Shown here one piece after another: positions 1 to 11,800 of a stretch of 64,000 nt of DNA (within the stretch, counting starts at the first letter, position 1; the number at the start of each line of letters is the position of its first letter). The notes under the pieces were generated by a model, which was not told where the DNA came from, did no database searches, and saw only the letters and a list, made by a program, of their open reading frames with translations. Source of the stretch: Symsagittifera roscoffensis (Eukaryota > Xenacoelomorpha > Acoela > Convolutidae); assembly GCF_963678635.1 (NCBI RefSeq), contig NC_087063.1, forward strand, positions 34,878,540 through 34,942,539, read 5' to 3'. Both the position numbers and the translations under genes were made by a program.

Positions 1-960
1 CCTAATCGTCTTTGTCTGAAAACGCGAATTCTTCCTTAATTTTCTTCTGATTGGCTTGCTGCGGTTTCAATTGATCATAAAATTCGGTCTTCTTGCTGAG
101 AATGTCAGCATTTCTGGTGCTCGTCACGCATCCTGGGTTCGATTATCATGTGGTAGCAGTCCAACCTAACTATCCAACGACCGATGTAACTCGAGTACGT
201 TTTCAAGCAGGTTAAGGCTCGGTTGTCCACTCACAGCCTAAAGGCAGCGCTCCCTAGGTAGGCGCGATACTTCTCAACAAACGTGACTACCGCAACTATA
301 CATGCTTTGGCGCACCATATTTCATCTCAGCGTCGCTAAATACTTTACTAACAATGGGACGGAAAACAGTTCTCCCACTCCATTCTTGTTCCTGATGCAC
401 TGTTCCGAAAATGGCTACTACTTAAGCATGAGTGTCGAGAAATTGCCTGCCTTTCTTTGTGGGCATGCCTGGCACTAGCGCCTCACACGGCTCTCGTTCA
501 AAGTTCTCGAAGGCTTCCTGAGCTCGTTCATTCCACTCAAACTTATTCCTTTTGTTGCTCATCAGCTGCTGCATCGGGTAGACTTTGTCTGCGTACCATT
601 TTATGAATTCTCAATAACAACTCGCAAATCCTAGGAAGCTCATCAGTGTGTCTGTTCTGGGGCCGTTCATGTTAACAAGGCCTCCGCCGCATCCCGATCC
701 GGCCTCACGCCAAGCTTATCCACCGTTCTTCTCAGATACTTTATCAAGTCCCTAACGATCTCGCATTTCGAGGGTTTGCACTCCAAGCCAGCCCTCTTCA
801 TGCATTCAAAAATCTCATCAAGTCTGTCAAAATGGTCAGTCAAGGTGGGTGTGGCTATCACTCCTTTCCTCTGGGCCATAAAGACGCCAAATTCCCAAGG
901 TGACTTCGAGGTTTCTAATTGAGCAGCATTTCTACTTCTACTCGGCACGTCTCCGACTTG
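1..960 (-). pseudogene. Ty3/gypsy RT-RNase H relic
   Basis: Reading the minus strand from 948 down gives RT thumb sequence (LTDHFDRLDEIFECMKRAG, LECKPSKCEI, KYLRRTVDK, GVRPD), then in another frame SFLGFASCY and FIKWYADKVYPMQQLM. RNase H-type sequence (FSDAEMKYGAP, YRAYLGSAPF, ALTWLKTY) follows. The end is a tail reading ILSKKTEFYDQLKPQQANQ that stops at the left edge. At least three frameshifts or stops are present, and the RT core with the catalytic YxDD is missing. The integrase would lie left of this window. I saw no LTR in this part. Confidence 0.85.
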
Positions 961-2542
961 TAGGTGTCACGCACCTCGCTCCTTCCGTGTGGGGGACGGC
1001 AACTTCTTCTAGTTCGATCTCGTGCTCGACAAAGTTACTACAAGATTCCACGTCGCTCAAAATTTAACCTAAAAGCTGAAACGTTATGATTGTAGAAACT
1101 TTTTCAGTTGACTTTTATCCTTTTCCGGCCGCAAATTTAACTTTTAAGCTGAACCTGCGTTCAGCTTTAAATTTTTCTTAAATTTCTTGATGCCAAAAAA
1201 CACTGACTGAGCGTGTCTCAAAAAAATTAATTTCATTTTTTAAATATATTTTCTATCAATTTGAGCAACTTCAGCCAGAGATCTTTCAATAGAAACGTGT
1301 GCACTTAGAAAAAAAATAAAAGGAAAAAATATAATTCAAATTTGGTTGACACGCGTTAGATTTGACTTTTTTCCAAAAAGATTGGCTTCTGAAAAACAAA
1401 CCTAAGTGTAATTTACAGCTATGAAAAAGAACAAAATGATTTGATGGCTCACACAAGGAGACGTTTCATTGTTAATGATGCATTGCGAACTCCTCAAAAC
1501 TTTTGCGAAAATTAAGTGGATTCCAACTACAAAAATTTCGTGCGTGCGTTCACCGTACACCTACCTGCAACTTCAACTTTTGTCCTCGAATTTAGTTTGT
1601 GGATCATTCCACGAAAAGCTTATATAGCTAGTTATTCTGGATTTTTCAACTGCAAGTAAAGTCCGCAAAATGTAATTGGATTCCGCAATTTTAACTTGAA
1701 TCCGCAAATAGTTTCAAAGTAGATTCCGCAAATTTAAAAGGATACGGCAAATTGTCGGCGCATTCCGCAATTTTGTTTTATGAATTGAACAAAACCAGTT
1801 TTTGCGTATGAAGAATTAGAAGCTAGAACTTGAGACATTTTTTTTACAAGTGCGCAGTTTAAAAGCACCGGCTTAGCCCTTGTCAGCTCAATCCCCGAAA
1901 AAATTTTATATCATTGCTTAACTAAAATCGTGGATGAACTCATTCATAAGCAAAATCATTAAGTGGGTTTAGTGAGTTTTGGTCATGTTTTGAAAACATG
2001 TCAATGATTAAAACTCTAATTCTTCTCTAAAATCTGACCTTGTTATGTTGCGTTATCAGCATATAAGATTATCTTTTTAGTGTTATAGGCCTAATCACTA
2101 AATTTAAACACATATGATGTGAATTGTGTAAATATTCCATAACCTGTACTGGATTCACCAAAAGCTGTTGCTGATTCTACATAATTGGCTGTTTTTGGAG
2201 CAATTTTCGCAAAAACAATATTTTAGGTATTTGTTCCTGGAAAACAAAACAACAGAGAAGATCAAGAAAACAGAAATGTCAAGTATGCGGCGACAAAAAT
2301 TTTTATCGGCCTGTTCTGGAATTCGCTTTCAGTTTGCAGAATGCACAGTTTGGTCTCGTAAAGTACAATAAGTTATATTATGGCTCTATCTTTTTTCTAA
2401 TTACATTCTCAATTAGTGCATCGTGTAATGCAGTTGTTAGTGATACCTGTTCCCTTGCTCTGCATGTTGAAAACACAGTTTGAATTCTTTACCGTTGTTG
2501 AATTTTTAAATTTTTATTAGACCGAATTGGAATTTGAACCCA
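961..2542. other. AT-rich non-coding stretch
   Basis: No gene is recognised. Between about 1660 and 1780 the word TCCGCAA recurs at irregular spacing with AT-rich filler, suggesting a decayed minisatellite. The 67-residue open frame at 2168 has no recognisable features. Confidence 0.5.
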
Positions 2543-3996
2543 CCCGCACTGACAGAAATGGTTTCCGGTCGATTTAAATCGATTTCAAATCGATTTTAAA
2601 TCGATTTAAACCGATTAACCATGACCATTTTACGAACTCAAATGGATTTTAAATCGATTTAAATTGATTTTTTTGAAAATTTTAAAGCGATTTAAGTGTC
2701 TAAAAAATCGATTTAAATCGATTTCGATGGATTTTCCGACTCACTAAAATCCATCGGAATCTCACTTAAATCCATCGGAATCTCACTTAAATCCATTTTA
2801 AATCGATTTAAATCGATCTTTTTGAAAATTTTAAATCGATTTAAGTGTCTAAAAAATCAATTCAAATCGATTTCGATGGATTTCACGACACACTAAAATC
2901 GATTTTTTTTTGCTAACAAGGCAAAAAAAACATGCAATTTAGAAAACTAATTAAAATTCTTGATTTTTTAAATAAAAACACACGTACCAGATTTTTCAAA
3001 ATTATGCAATGAAATCATAGAAATAAACATTTTTGAATAGTTCTTCGAGACAGAGGAGAAATAAGCAAAGCCGTGGGACGAAACACGATTTTTCAAAAAA
3101 ACCAATATTTCACTAAAAAATTAATTACCCAAAAACGAGGATGAAATAACCAGTGGCCATTATATCAAAATCAAGCTATGATATTGGGCTACAGATAGCA
3201 ATAAACATTTTTGAATAGTTCTTCGAGACAGAGGAGAAATAAGCAAAGCAGTGGGACGAGCCACGATTTTTCAAAAAAAAAAAACAATTTTTCACTAAAA
3301 AATTAATTACCTAAAAACTAGGAAGATTTAACCAATGGCCCTTATATCAATATCAAATACGATTTTGGGCTACAGATAGCAACAAACATTTTAAGAATAG
3401 TTCTTCGAGACAGAGGAAAAATAAGCAAAGCCGTGGGACGAAACACGATTTTTCAAAAAAAACCAATTTTTCCCTAAAAAATTAATTACCTAAAAACTAG
3501 GCAGATTTAACCGGAGATTCTCTCCGTGGCGTAGCGAGAGTCTCTGTATCCTCGGGGGGGGGGGGGGGAAGGGGGAGGCATTTTACAAGAATCTTAGTCA
3601 AGTTTACAAGCATTATTTTAGCATTGCAAGCATTTTAGTCAACTTTGGTATTTGTAACGACACGTGACAAAAACTTTTATTCTTTTTTCTGTCATTCGAA
3701 AATTTGAAGAAAAAAAAGAAGTGGAAAAAAATCGATTTAAATCGATTTAAAATTGATTTGGATCGATTTCATTTTGGGTCAGATTTAAGATCCATTCAAA
3801 TCGATTTAAAATCGACTGGAATCGATTTTTTTAGCGTTGAAATTAAATCGATTTAAATCGATTTAAAATCGATCCAAATCGATCTGAATTTTTTGTTTTG
3901 ACTAACTTACTTTTTTACAACTTAAATCGATTTCAATCTAATCTGCATACTTTTTTCATACTAAAATCGATCGAAATCCATTTTTGTCAGTGCGGG
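2543..3996. mobile_element. Inverted-repeat element rich in ATCGATTTAA
   Basis: The ends are inverted: CCCGCACTGACAGAAATGG at 2543 against CCATTTTTGTCAGTGCGGG ending at 3996. Inside each end is a block dominated by ATCGATTTAA-type words (about 2565-2900 and 3725-3985). Between them is a tandem array. This looks like a non-autonomous DNA element or foldback. I could not fix a target-site duplication and see no transposase. Confidence 0.55.
3020..3510. repeat. Three tandem copies, about 180 bp period
   Basis: The phrase TTCTTCGAGACAGAGG occurs at 3041, 3219 and 3401, each within a longer similar unit that includes GTGGGACGA, CACGATTTTTCAAAAAA and AAATTAATTACC. Spacing is 178 then 182 bp. The array sits between the two inverted ATCGATTTAA blocks. 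A 20-base G run follows at about 3548-3567. Confidence 0.8.
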
Positions 3997-6894
3997 CAAC
4001 CTGACAGGGCGTTTGTTTAGTTCATTTCATCATTCGTTTTTCCTGATAAACAAAAAGCATTTCGATTATCAGATGCAGTTTAGTTTAATATTGGTGTTTA
4101 CATCAGAAATTTTTTGCTCTATCTTTGTAATAAAACTATGCTTGTGTGCACAACTTTTCCTTTGCCTGCACCTGATTTATCGCTTCTGATGAAATTTTCC
4201 TGATTAAAATTTCCCTTATCCGTTTCAAGACAGTTACCAACTCGCATTTCTTTCATAAAACAAAATTTAACGCTTGTTCTTTTTTAGCAGGCTGCTCAAT
4301 TTATTTTAGGAGTTGATTTTGTTGACATTTTAGAGCCTTTTCTTTCAAAATTCTAGTCCAGTAATGTTCATTCATCTCTCGAAGATAAGATGTTTGACTG
4401 ATGTGTGATGCTTGACTGAGATGTTTTGACCAACTCAGCCCACACTAACTACTCAACCCACACTAATATAACTCGGCTGAAGGAAAAACGTGTTTGACTG
4501 AGTTCTACTCAAACGTCCAGTAGATTTAGGGGATTTCTTTTCTAGGTTCGTTCTCTCTTTCCTAACGCCACCGCAAAGTCGTCCTTTGGGCAGTGAATTC
4601 AGTGGGGCGACCGAGCTTCACTACTATCTACAATCCCGAAAGGGTTACTTTGGTGGCAACTATTCTGTATTGTATTATACTGCTTGCCCCTCTGTGTATT
4701 GCTTTTCGGTTGTCTTGTCTCGTCTACTCAATACAATCGCAAGAATTTCCAATGATAAACTAATTTAGATGATTATATGTCCAATTACAGAAGGCTCTGA
4801 GTGGCCAGGATATAATTTAATAATCAAGTCAAAAGGAAAGGGTCCGCGATTTATCGGACAAATTGCCTAATTGCAATTAACTTCCAACTATTTCTACTAA
4901 CACTTACTATTCTCTCTCTCTCTAGAGAATGTCTGATGAGAACCAACTATCTACTGGTCTCTTACTCCGAGAACCAATTACCTGACTAACTAGGAATAAT
5001 TGTTCTCTCTAACTAACGGAGAAACAACTATACTCTCTCTCAGTATCAATTACTCTCTTCTCTGACGAGAACCAACTACCCTTAATAGTAGCTAACACTG
5101 TTCTGACTCTTAAAGGCTCTCCGCTACCCTCCAATTCCTTATCTTTCTTTACACTTAGTTTCAGTTAAGTCACGCCATTCCCTATCAGTCCTGATATCCC
5201 TTTAAATTAACCGTCCGCACATGTTTAAGACTATATCCCTCCCCCTGTCAACTCTGCCACGTGCCAATTTTGTTTTTTTTATCAATCTTTTCACACTTAT
5301 TAGATACGCCGTATGCAGTAGCTGTCACAATCCGACCAAGCAAACAAATGTCATACGATTCTAATCAACTAATTCCTGACCTCAGTGACTTCAGCCCTCG
5401 AGTTCAACTCAACCTCCAATGCATGCCATGTTTACTCAGTGACCCTCCCAAGGTCTTTATTTTAATTATCCCGTTAACATTACGACCTCACAACGGTAGG
5501 GTAAGACCCTTTTCGTTATTAGCTAATTCATTTCAGGCGTCTAAATTTTCTATCTGTACTCTATTCCAATCCCGATCTTCTAACTATCAGGCGAACGTAA
5601 TTCGTCTATTAGGGGTCAAATTAAACCAAAAATCACCTCCGGAGAGCCAGGTAAATTTCCCGTCTGTTGATACTATCTAGGAGACCTAATTATCCTATTA
5701 CTATCAATTTCCTCTGGGACTACTTTTTTTTAGTCTAGTTGAATTGCTATTATTAGATCATTCGCCAAGCTAAACTGAACCCAATGTTTACCAAGTCCAC
5801 TTTGAAATAACTCTACTACTCCAAGGTTGCATTGTAAAACATATATCTTTATCAGCTATTGCTCTACTTCCCAATATATAATTTTTCCTCCCAACTTCTA
5901 GCAAGGTGACCCATTCTCATTTCCAGGGGTTGGGCTGGGGAATACGCCACTTTCCTGTGTTAATCTCGGAGTTTTCCTTGGAATTTTTGGGGTCAGGACG
6001 GCCAAAGGTCAACTTAAGGTCACCCAGGGGTCAACCGGGGTCAAACATCCATATTTGGGCTCAGAATTTCCTGGGGGTCCTAACTACCAAGTTTCATTCA
6101 TATCCCATTAATACTTCACAAGTTATACTATTTCCATTATCACTTTTTCGGGAAAAATACTATTAACACTGGAAGGAGTCGGCGGAGGGTTTTCACTCAC
6201 AAGGGGTCTTTTTTCGGGGTTCATATCTATGCCGCCAAGAGGGTGTTTTTTCAAGTGCTAATAGCTTCCGATCCAACCGACGGATTTGGTTCGAAATTTA
6301 ATACCTGATGTATCTCGTTGTTACTTATGCTATCCCAAAGTTTTGGCTCCCTGCGTTCAGTTGGGTCCGTAAAACGACTCCCGGAAGTTAGGGGTGGGTT
6401 TGTTTACTTAGGGCATAAAACCGGAAAGGGGGGGGGGTCTTAGGGGTCTGTGGTTCCAAACTTAAGCTTCCCTTAACTAGGTCATCAACATACCAGAATT
6501 TGAGCCCATTCCAACCGCTAGTTACCGAGTTCTGATAGGGCGATTTGCACTTTCGGGAAACGTTATCACTTGGGCCGGGGGGTCTGAAGGGTCTGGATTT
6601 TTGCATGCCCGGGTCAAATCATCTCTTGTATCACTCCTCTGATTTTTATAACATTAGCTTTCTTAGTTCAGATTTTGAGGGGGGGGTCGCCAATGTTGTC
6701 AAATTTTGTCTTCTGGCATAGGAGGGACGATATCTTCGAATATTGAACTATTTGGAACTTTACCCTTTGTACGCTGTACTACTTAACTTAATGACAAATC
6801 AGTCTAGCGCTCAGGTTACTATAGCATGTAATACAGTAGAATCACCAATTCTACACGTCCCAAGCGTGCTAAGTTCCGACCAACTCGAACTAAA
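3997..6894. other. Non-coding stretch, some C/T-rich simple sequence
   Basis: No gene is recognised. About 4905-5095 is CT-rich with recurring GAGAACCAACTA and CTCTCT words. About 5900-6700 has several G runs and is less AT-rich than its surroundings. The 139-codon open frame at 5261 has no motif and is not called. Confidence 0.4.
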
Positions 6895-7935
6895 CTGGTT
6901 ATAATTTAATCATCTTGGCCGGAGAAAAAAAACGTCCGAATGTGTTTCGATCAAATTGTGTTCGGCTATGATTTGAATTAGTGTTTTACTAATTTCGACC
7001 ATGCTTTCGACTATGTTTCATGGATTTTGGGTCGAAAACACAGACGTTTGAACAACTCAACCTGGGTTTGTAACTTTTAGCATTTTCTTAAAACAAAATT
7101 TAATTTGTTTCACAAAAAAACTATAACTGATGTGCGATTTTTGCGAAACCAGTTAAAACGTTGAAATTATTTTAAGTCTTAATTTTTTCTGGTTTCTTTT
7201 GCCCATCAGCAAAAAACTATCGTGTTTATGATTTTAACAGCAACACCATACAAAGAAAAAAATACATAAAACGAATCGTTTAGCTAAATACTACAATTTT
7301 TGCGCTAATTTCACTTTAATTGCAAGTTTCATACAGCATTGCTCATGGGCGGATCTAGGATTTTCTCTGGAGGGTAAGGGATTTTCAAAATATTTCAGCC
7401 AAGTTTCCACCAACTCGCACTACACTAGTCATGTTCTGACCAACTAGCCGAAGAAAACGTTAGACTGTGTTTCGATCACACTTTGTGTTCGTCTATGATT
7501 CGAAGTAGAGTTAGAGTATTTTCGACCATGTTTTTGCCCACGTTTCAAAAATGCGTTCGACCATGAATTTAACGTCGAGCAACGTCCGTGTGTTTGACAG
7601 ATTTCGTCGAAAACACGGAAGTTCGAACAACTTAACCCGTGTTTGCAACTTTTTGCATTTTCTAAATCCAAAATTTAATTCTTTTCACAAAAATACTACA
7701 ATTGATGTCATTTTTTGCAAAAACCTTGACAACTTTGAAACTATTTTTCGCGTAGACTTTTTCGATGTTTTTGCCCATCAGCAAAAAAATATCTTGATTT
7801 TGATTCTAACAATAACACCATGCAATGAAACAAAACAAAAAATAATTTTTTTAGTCTAGGACTACAAACTTTTGCGCTAACTTCAGTTTTAATTGTAAAT
7901 GTTATACAGCATCGCATATGGGCGGATCTAGGGTT
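6895..7935. repeat. Diverged direct repeat, two copies of about 0.5 kb
   Basis: About 6895-7375 and 7435-7935 are similar along their length. Shared words include GACCAACT near the start, TGTGTTTCGATCA, GTTCGAACAACT or close variants, TTTTTGCCCATCAGCAAAAA and, at the end, ATGGGCGGATCTAGG (7346 and 7918). No coding signal. It may be a tandem repeat or two insertions of the same element. Confidence 0.65.
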
Positions 7936-8208
7936 TTCTCGCGGGGGCAGTTTTTCAAACGAACTGTCGAAAATTTTGTCAAATAAAAATTTGAAAAAAA
8001 AAACTGGCCAAAAAAAGCGTTTTTTAGGCACTTTTCGGAACTTTTTGACCAAAAGTTGAGTTTTTTTCCGGCGCGCGCTTCCCCCCCCCCCAAAGGTAGT
8101 ACATGGCGCCTTTCAAAAATTTGGCGTACATGGCGCCTTTCATGGCGCCTTTCGTTGAATCCAAGAGTGAGGGAGAGAAGCGTCCGCTATCCCCTTCCCT
8201 AAATTCGC
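7919..8208. mobile_element. Decayed hAT-type MITE fragment
   Basis: Begins GGGCGGATCTAGG, contains TTGAAAAAAAA, GGCGCGCGC and repeated TGGCGCCTTTC, and ends near CCCTAAATTCGCTAC. These match, in reverse orientation, the intact element at 18395-18824. It lies just downstream of the receptor stop codon and would fall in the 3' UTR or flank. Confidence 0.55.
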
Positions 8209-8250
8209 TACTGAGTAAAAATAACTTGAAGCGTTTTTGCCATAGTTTGT

Positions 8251-8840
8251 TCATGCGCAAGAGTTGTTGTTGATCTGATGACCCCTAAGGGCCCTACCAC
8301 TAAGTGTCCCTGGAGCAGGGACGGCAGAGGGGCGGCTGAGGTTTGGATTGAAGTTCTTCAGGGGCAAGTAGTCCAGGTAGGGCGGCTGGTTATTCTCAGC
8401 CGGACTGATCGAACTCCTCCGGTTGTTGTTGTAATTGTTATTATTGACATTAATACTTTTGCTGCCACTGATGTTCTTGTTGATGCTATTGTTGTTAGGA
8501 TTGAAATGCGTCACACCAATTTGTTCCGACTGCATTGACAATGGATCAACACTTAGCATGTCCGAGCAGTAGTCTCTACCTCTGATCTGTTTGCTAGTAT
8601 TGTTATTGTTGTTGTTTATTATGATGTGAGAACTTGTGTCATGCTCTTGTTTTGGTCCGCCGTTGAGTAGAACTCTTCTGTTTGCGAGGCTAGCAGCACT
8701 TCTGTTGAGAATCACCTCCCCGTCCAGACACTGGCTCTTGCTCCTGTGATGATCCCTGACTACTCTCAAACTGTTCTGACTCATATCCTGCATCTGTGCG
8801 GAGTCTGAGCTTCCACTGAGGTATTTGAACCAGACATACT
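8251..8840 (-). CDS. iGluR exon 17: cytoplasmic tail and stop
   Basis: The terminal exon (acceptor GTTATAG|AG, 590 nt, TGA at 8251-8253) codes the end of M4 and a tail of about 195 residues. [10 protein letters not shown] is followed by a Ser/Arg-rich part and several Asn runs separated by Ser, Ile and Lys. The C-terminus is NNSCA; Ser at position -2 with a small terminal residue is only weakly like a class I PDZ ligand. I saw no convincing AATAAA in the expected stretch downstream. Intron 16 upstream is 6.5 kb. Confidence 0.88.
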
Positions 8841-11800
8841 CTATAACAACACAGCATTAATTAAATTACACCGCTACGCCCAAGTCTGTGACCTTCATCC
8901 ACGCTTTCAATAACGTTGAATGTTTTAATGCATTCAAAATTTTCCTAAAAAGTTCAAATTGAAAATGGTAGATTCATGAAAAGAGACGATTTTCGATTTT
9001 CGTCCAAATATTTGTGTTGCAAAAGAATACGTGAAACTGTACAACTGTGAACCACGTCAAGCAATAGTCTTCAAATAATGTGACTGCCCAAAAATTAGTC
9101 TCGGTAGACTGAAAAATAGCAACGAAAGTCTGAAAACAGTCGCAAAAGTAAAGAAAATAGCTTGAATAGTCCGAGTACGCATCCTCAATTCCGTTCAGCT
9201 ATTTTTGAATGGTTCCAAAGGGAGCAAAAGGCTACCTTTACAAACTCATTTTTTCAGAGTTTTTTGTTCCGACTTTCGAAGAAAGTGACGACTATTTGTT
9301 ATCGGGGCGGTTATTATTCTCCAGATAAATTGTAACTTTTAAACTAGCAATTTTTGACAGATTTTTTAATTGTTCAAATGATATTGTTGTCCCGAGCTCA
9401 AAAAATATTCACTTGTGATAAATTTTTGCAAAGTTATGGGGGTATAAAGTCTACCAATATGGCCAATTTGCAAAAATTGACGCGCAATATGTATTCGCGA
9501 TAATAACGAATGATATTTAATAACGACAATAACGAAAATTTGTATTCGCGATGATATGTAAAATTTAATCCGTCTTAGAAATCATTCCAAATTGAATTGA
9601 GGCATTCCCGGGTCAACCTCCATACAAAACATGCTTATCATACAATTCCATACAAAAAAAAGTTTATCATACAATTTCATGCATGGGTTCGATGGAAAAA
9701 ACGATTATCATAGTGTTTCCATTTATAAAAATTGTATGATAAACGTTTTTTCATTGAATTTTTTTTTTCAGGAAAAACCTTTAAAAAGAGTTTTTTTGGT
9801 TTGTTTAAATGAACTTGATTCGTTTTCTGATTAAGTTAGATCAAATTGGCCCATTTTTAAATTGTTTTCACAAAAAATGTTTATCATACGTTTTGCATTC
9901 TATGGAGTAACAGTTACATAGTTTTAAACCTCTAAAGTTTTCCGTAGTTTTTATCTTCTGTTGAGAGACTGGCACGTTGGGGTGGGCATTTTCAGTTTTT
10001 GCCTCATTTTATGTTTTTGTTTTTTCAATCAGAAACTGAGTTTTATGCAAAATTCGTCCGTAAAAAACTTTTATCATACCATTCTATTGAATGGAAAAAA
10101 TCATTATCGTACAATTCCATTGAATGGAAAAATGCCTATAATACAATTCCATTGAATGGAAAAAATGCCCATCATACAATTCCATTGTATGAAAAAAAAA
10201 TTATCATGTGTTTTTCATACGATTTTTTTATTCTATGGAATTGTGTGATAAGCATTTTATGTCAATCCGGGTTCTTTATAGTCTTTTTATAACTTTTTTT
10301 ATGAGAAACGTATCACTTTGCACTATACATAGCACGTGATCAACACGGCATTAAATAACTTTGGAACTAAAACTCAGAAACTTTTTTTTCGACTTTTTGA
10401 AAACTTTGTCCTTTTTGAAGAGCAAACAGCAAACACTACTCCACAGATTTTAAGAAGCAGAACTTGTGACAATACGAGCAGTCATGATGCCATTTTCATT
10501 TTAAAATATTTTTCTGCATCAATCAGTCAAGTACTTGATGAAAGCATTTTTGGAAAAGGCACTCTTCTTCACAACAACATTCCTTTGAAGGATGAATCGG
10601 GTTTTGCCAAACAAAAAAGCGTTTTTTGTTTTAGTAAGCTTAGCAAAAAACCCGGCCACCTTACAATGACAAAGTATGTTGAAAACAGTTCAAACTCAAT
10701 CAATTTGAATTAAAAATAATTTTATTTGTCAGTACCCTATTTTAATTATGAATGTGATCGTGTTAAATAAATTCTATTAAACCTATCAGACGAGAATTCA
10801 ATTTTCAATTTAGGAGAATTCATTTTAGGAGAGCTTACAAAAAATAGCAAACAAAAAATTTGTACAACAATTTAAGGTTAAAAACATTCTTTTTTATACT
10901 GAATTATGTATCACTCAATCAGCTAAAACAGGATATTTGATTGGCTGAAAAATTTTGTCTTTTTGTATTGATAACTCACAATCCTACAAAAATAGTTCCA
11001 TTTTTAAATCCTCATATTAAAAACTTCTTTTATATTCAATTCTTTGAATGACCATATAATGTCCTGAAAAAAATAACGGCAAGATGTGATATTCCAACTT
11101 TAAAGGAAGATGTGTTAAAATTATTCTCAGTGCGGCTTTCTGTTTACAGAAAAAATATATTTTTACTCACGCAGAAAATTTTTGTTGGTGGTGGTAAAAA
11201 TTGATTGTTCTTTTTTTCACATTTTGAAAATTTTACCTACTTTGTATATGGCATCACTATATGAAAAATCAAACGTATATATTATAAAAGTAACTACTTG
11301 CAAGAAAAAACAATTGAGCTTAAAACTGAATCTGGAAGATATATTTTCCATAGAAATGAGAAGATTGAATGTCTTTTTTTTCCCAAACTGTTCCAAGGAT
11401 GATGTTATCCTGGTCAGCAGTTGAAATGTTTTTGGCTAGTTGAAAATGATTTTCCCAGTTTTGACGTAATTTAAAACTTCTGAAATTCTGAAATACATAT
11501 TTGTCTAACACGTACTCAACACAACTACACGTACATCAAAACCAGATCAAGGGAGAATAAATTTCACCCTTTTTCACCCAACCAAAAAAAATGGAAATGA
11601 AATTAACCTCCATAAAATATCATTGAAACGCTCCACATCAAAACAACAGTCCTCAAGTAGACTGTAGCTTGTCCAATTTAGGTCAACAAACAAAAAACCT
11701 TAGAGACAACGACGACAACGCAGCTTCTATCAAGCAGAATTGAACAAAGAACCAAAATTAAATTTGTAAAACTTGGGTCATCAATTTGTTTACAAAAGTA

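Noticed and set aside
5261-5680. 139-codon plus-strand open frame
   Set aside because: No recognisable domain and low-complexity hydrophobic start; the region has no splice structure or repeat identity that would support a gene.
8278-8538. Plus-strand frame opposite the last exon
   Set aside because: Shadow of the Asn/Ser-rich coding strand; Val/Ile runs are the complement of Asn codons.
10336-10713. 125-codon plus-strand open frame in intron 16
   Set aside because: No motif, no splice or promoter context, no ATG at the stated start, and length is plausible by chance in this composition.
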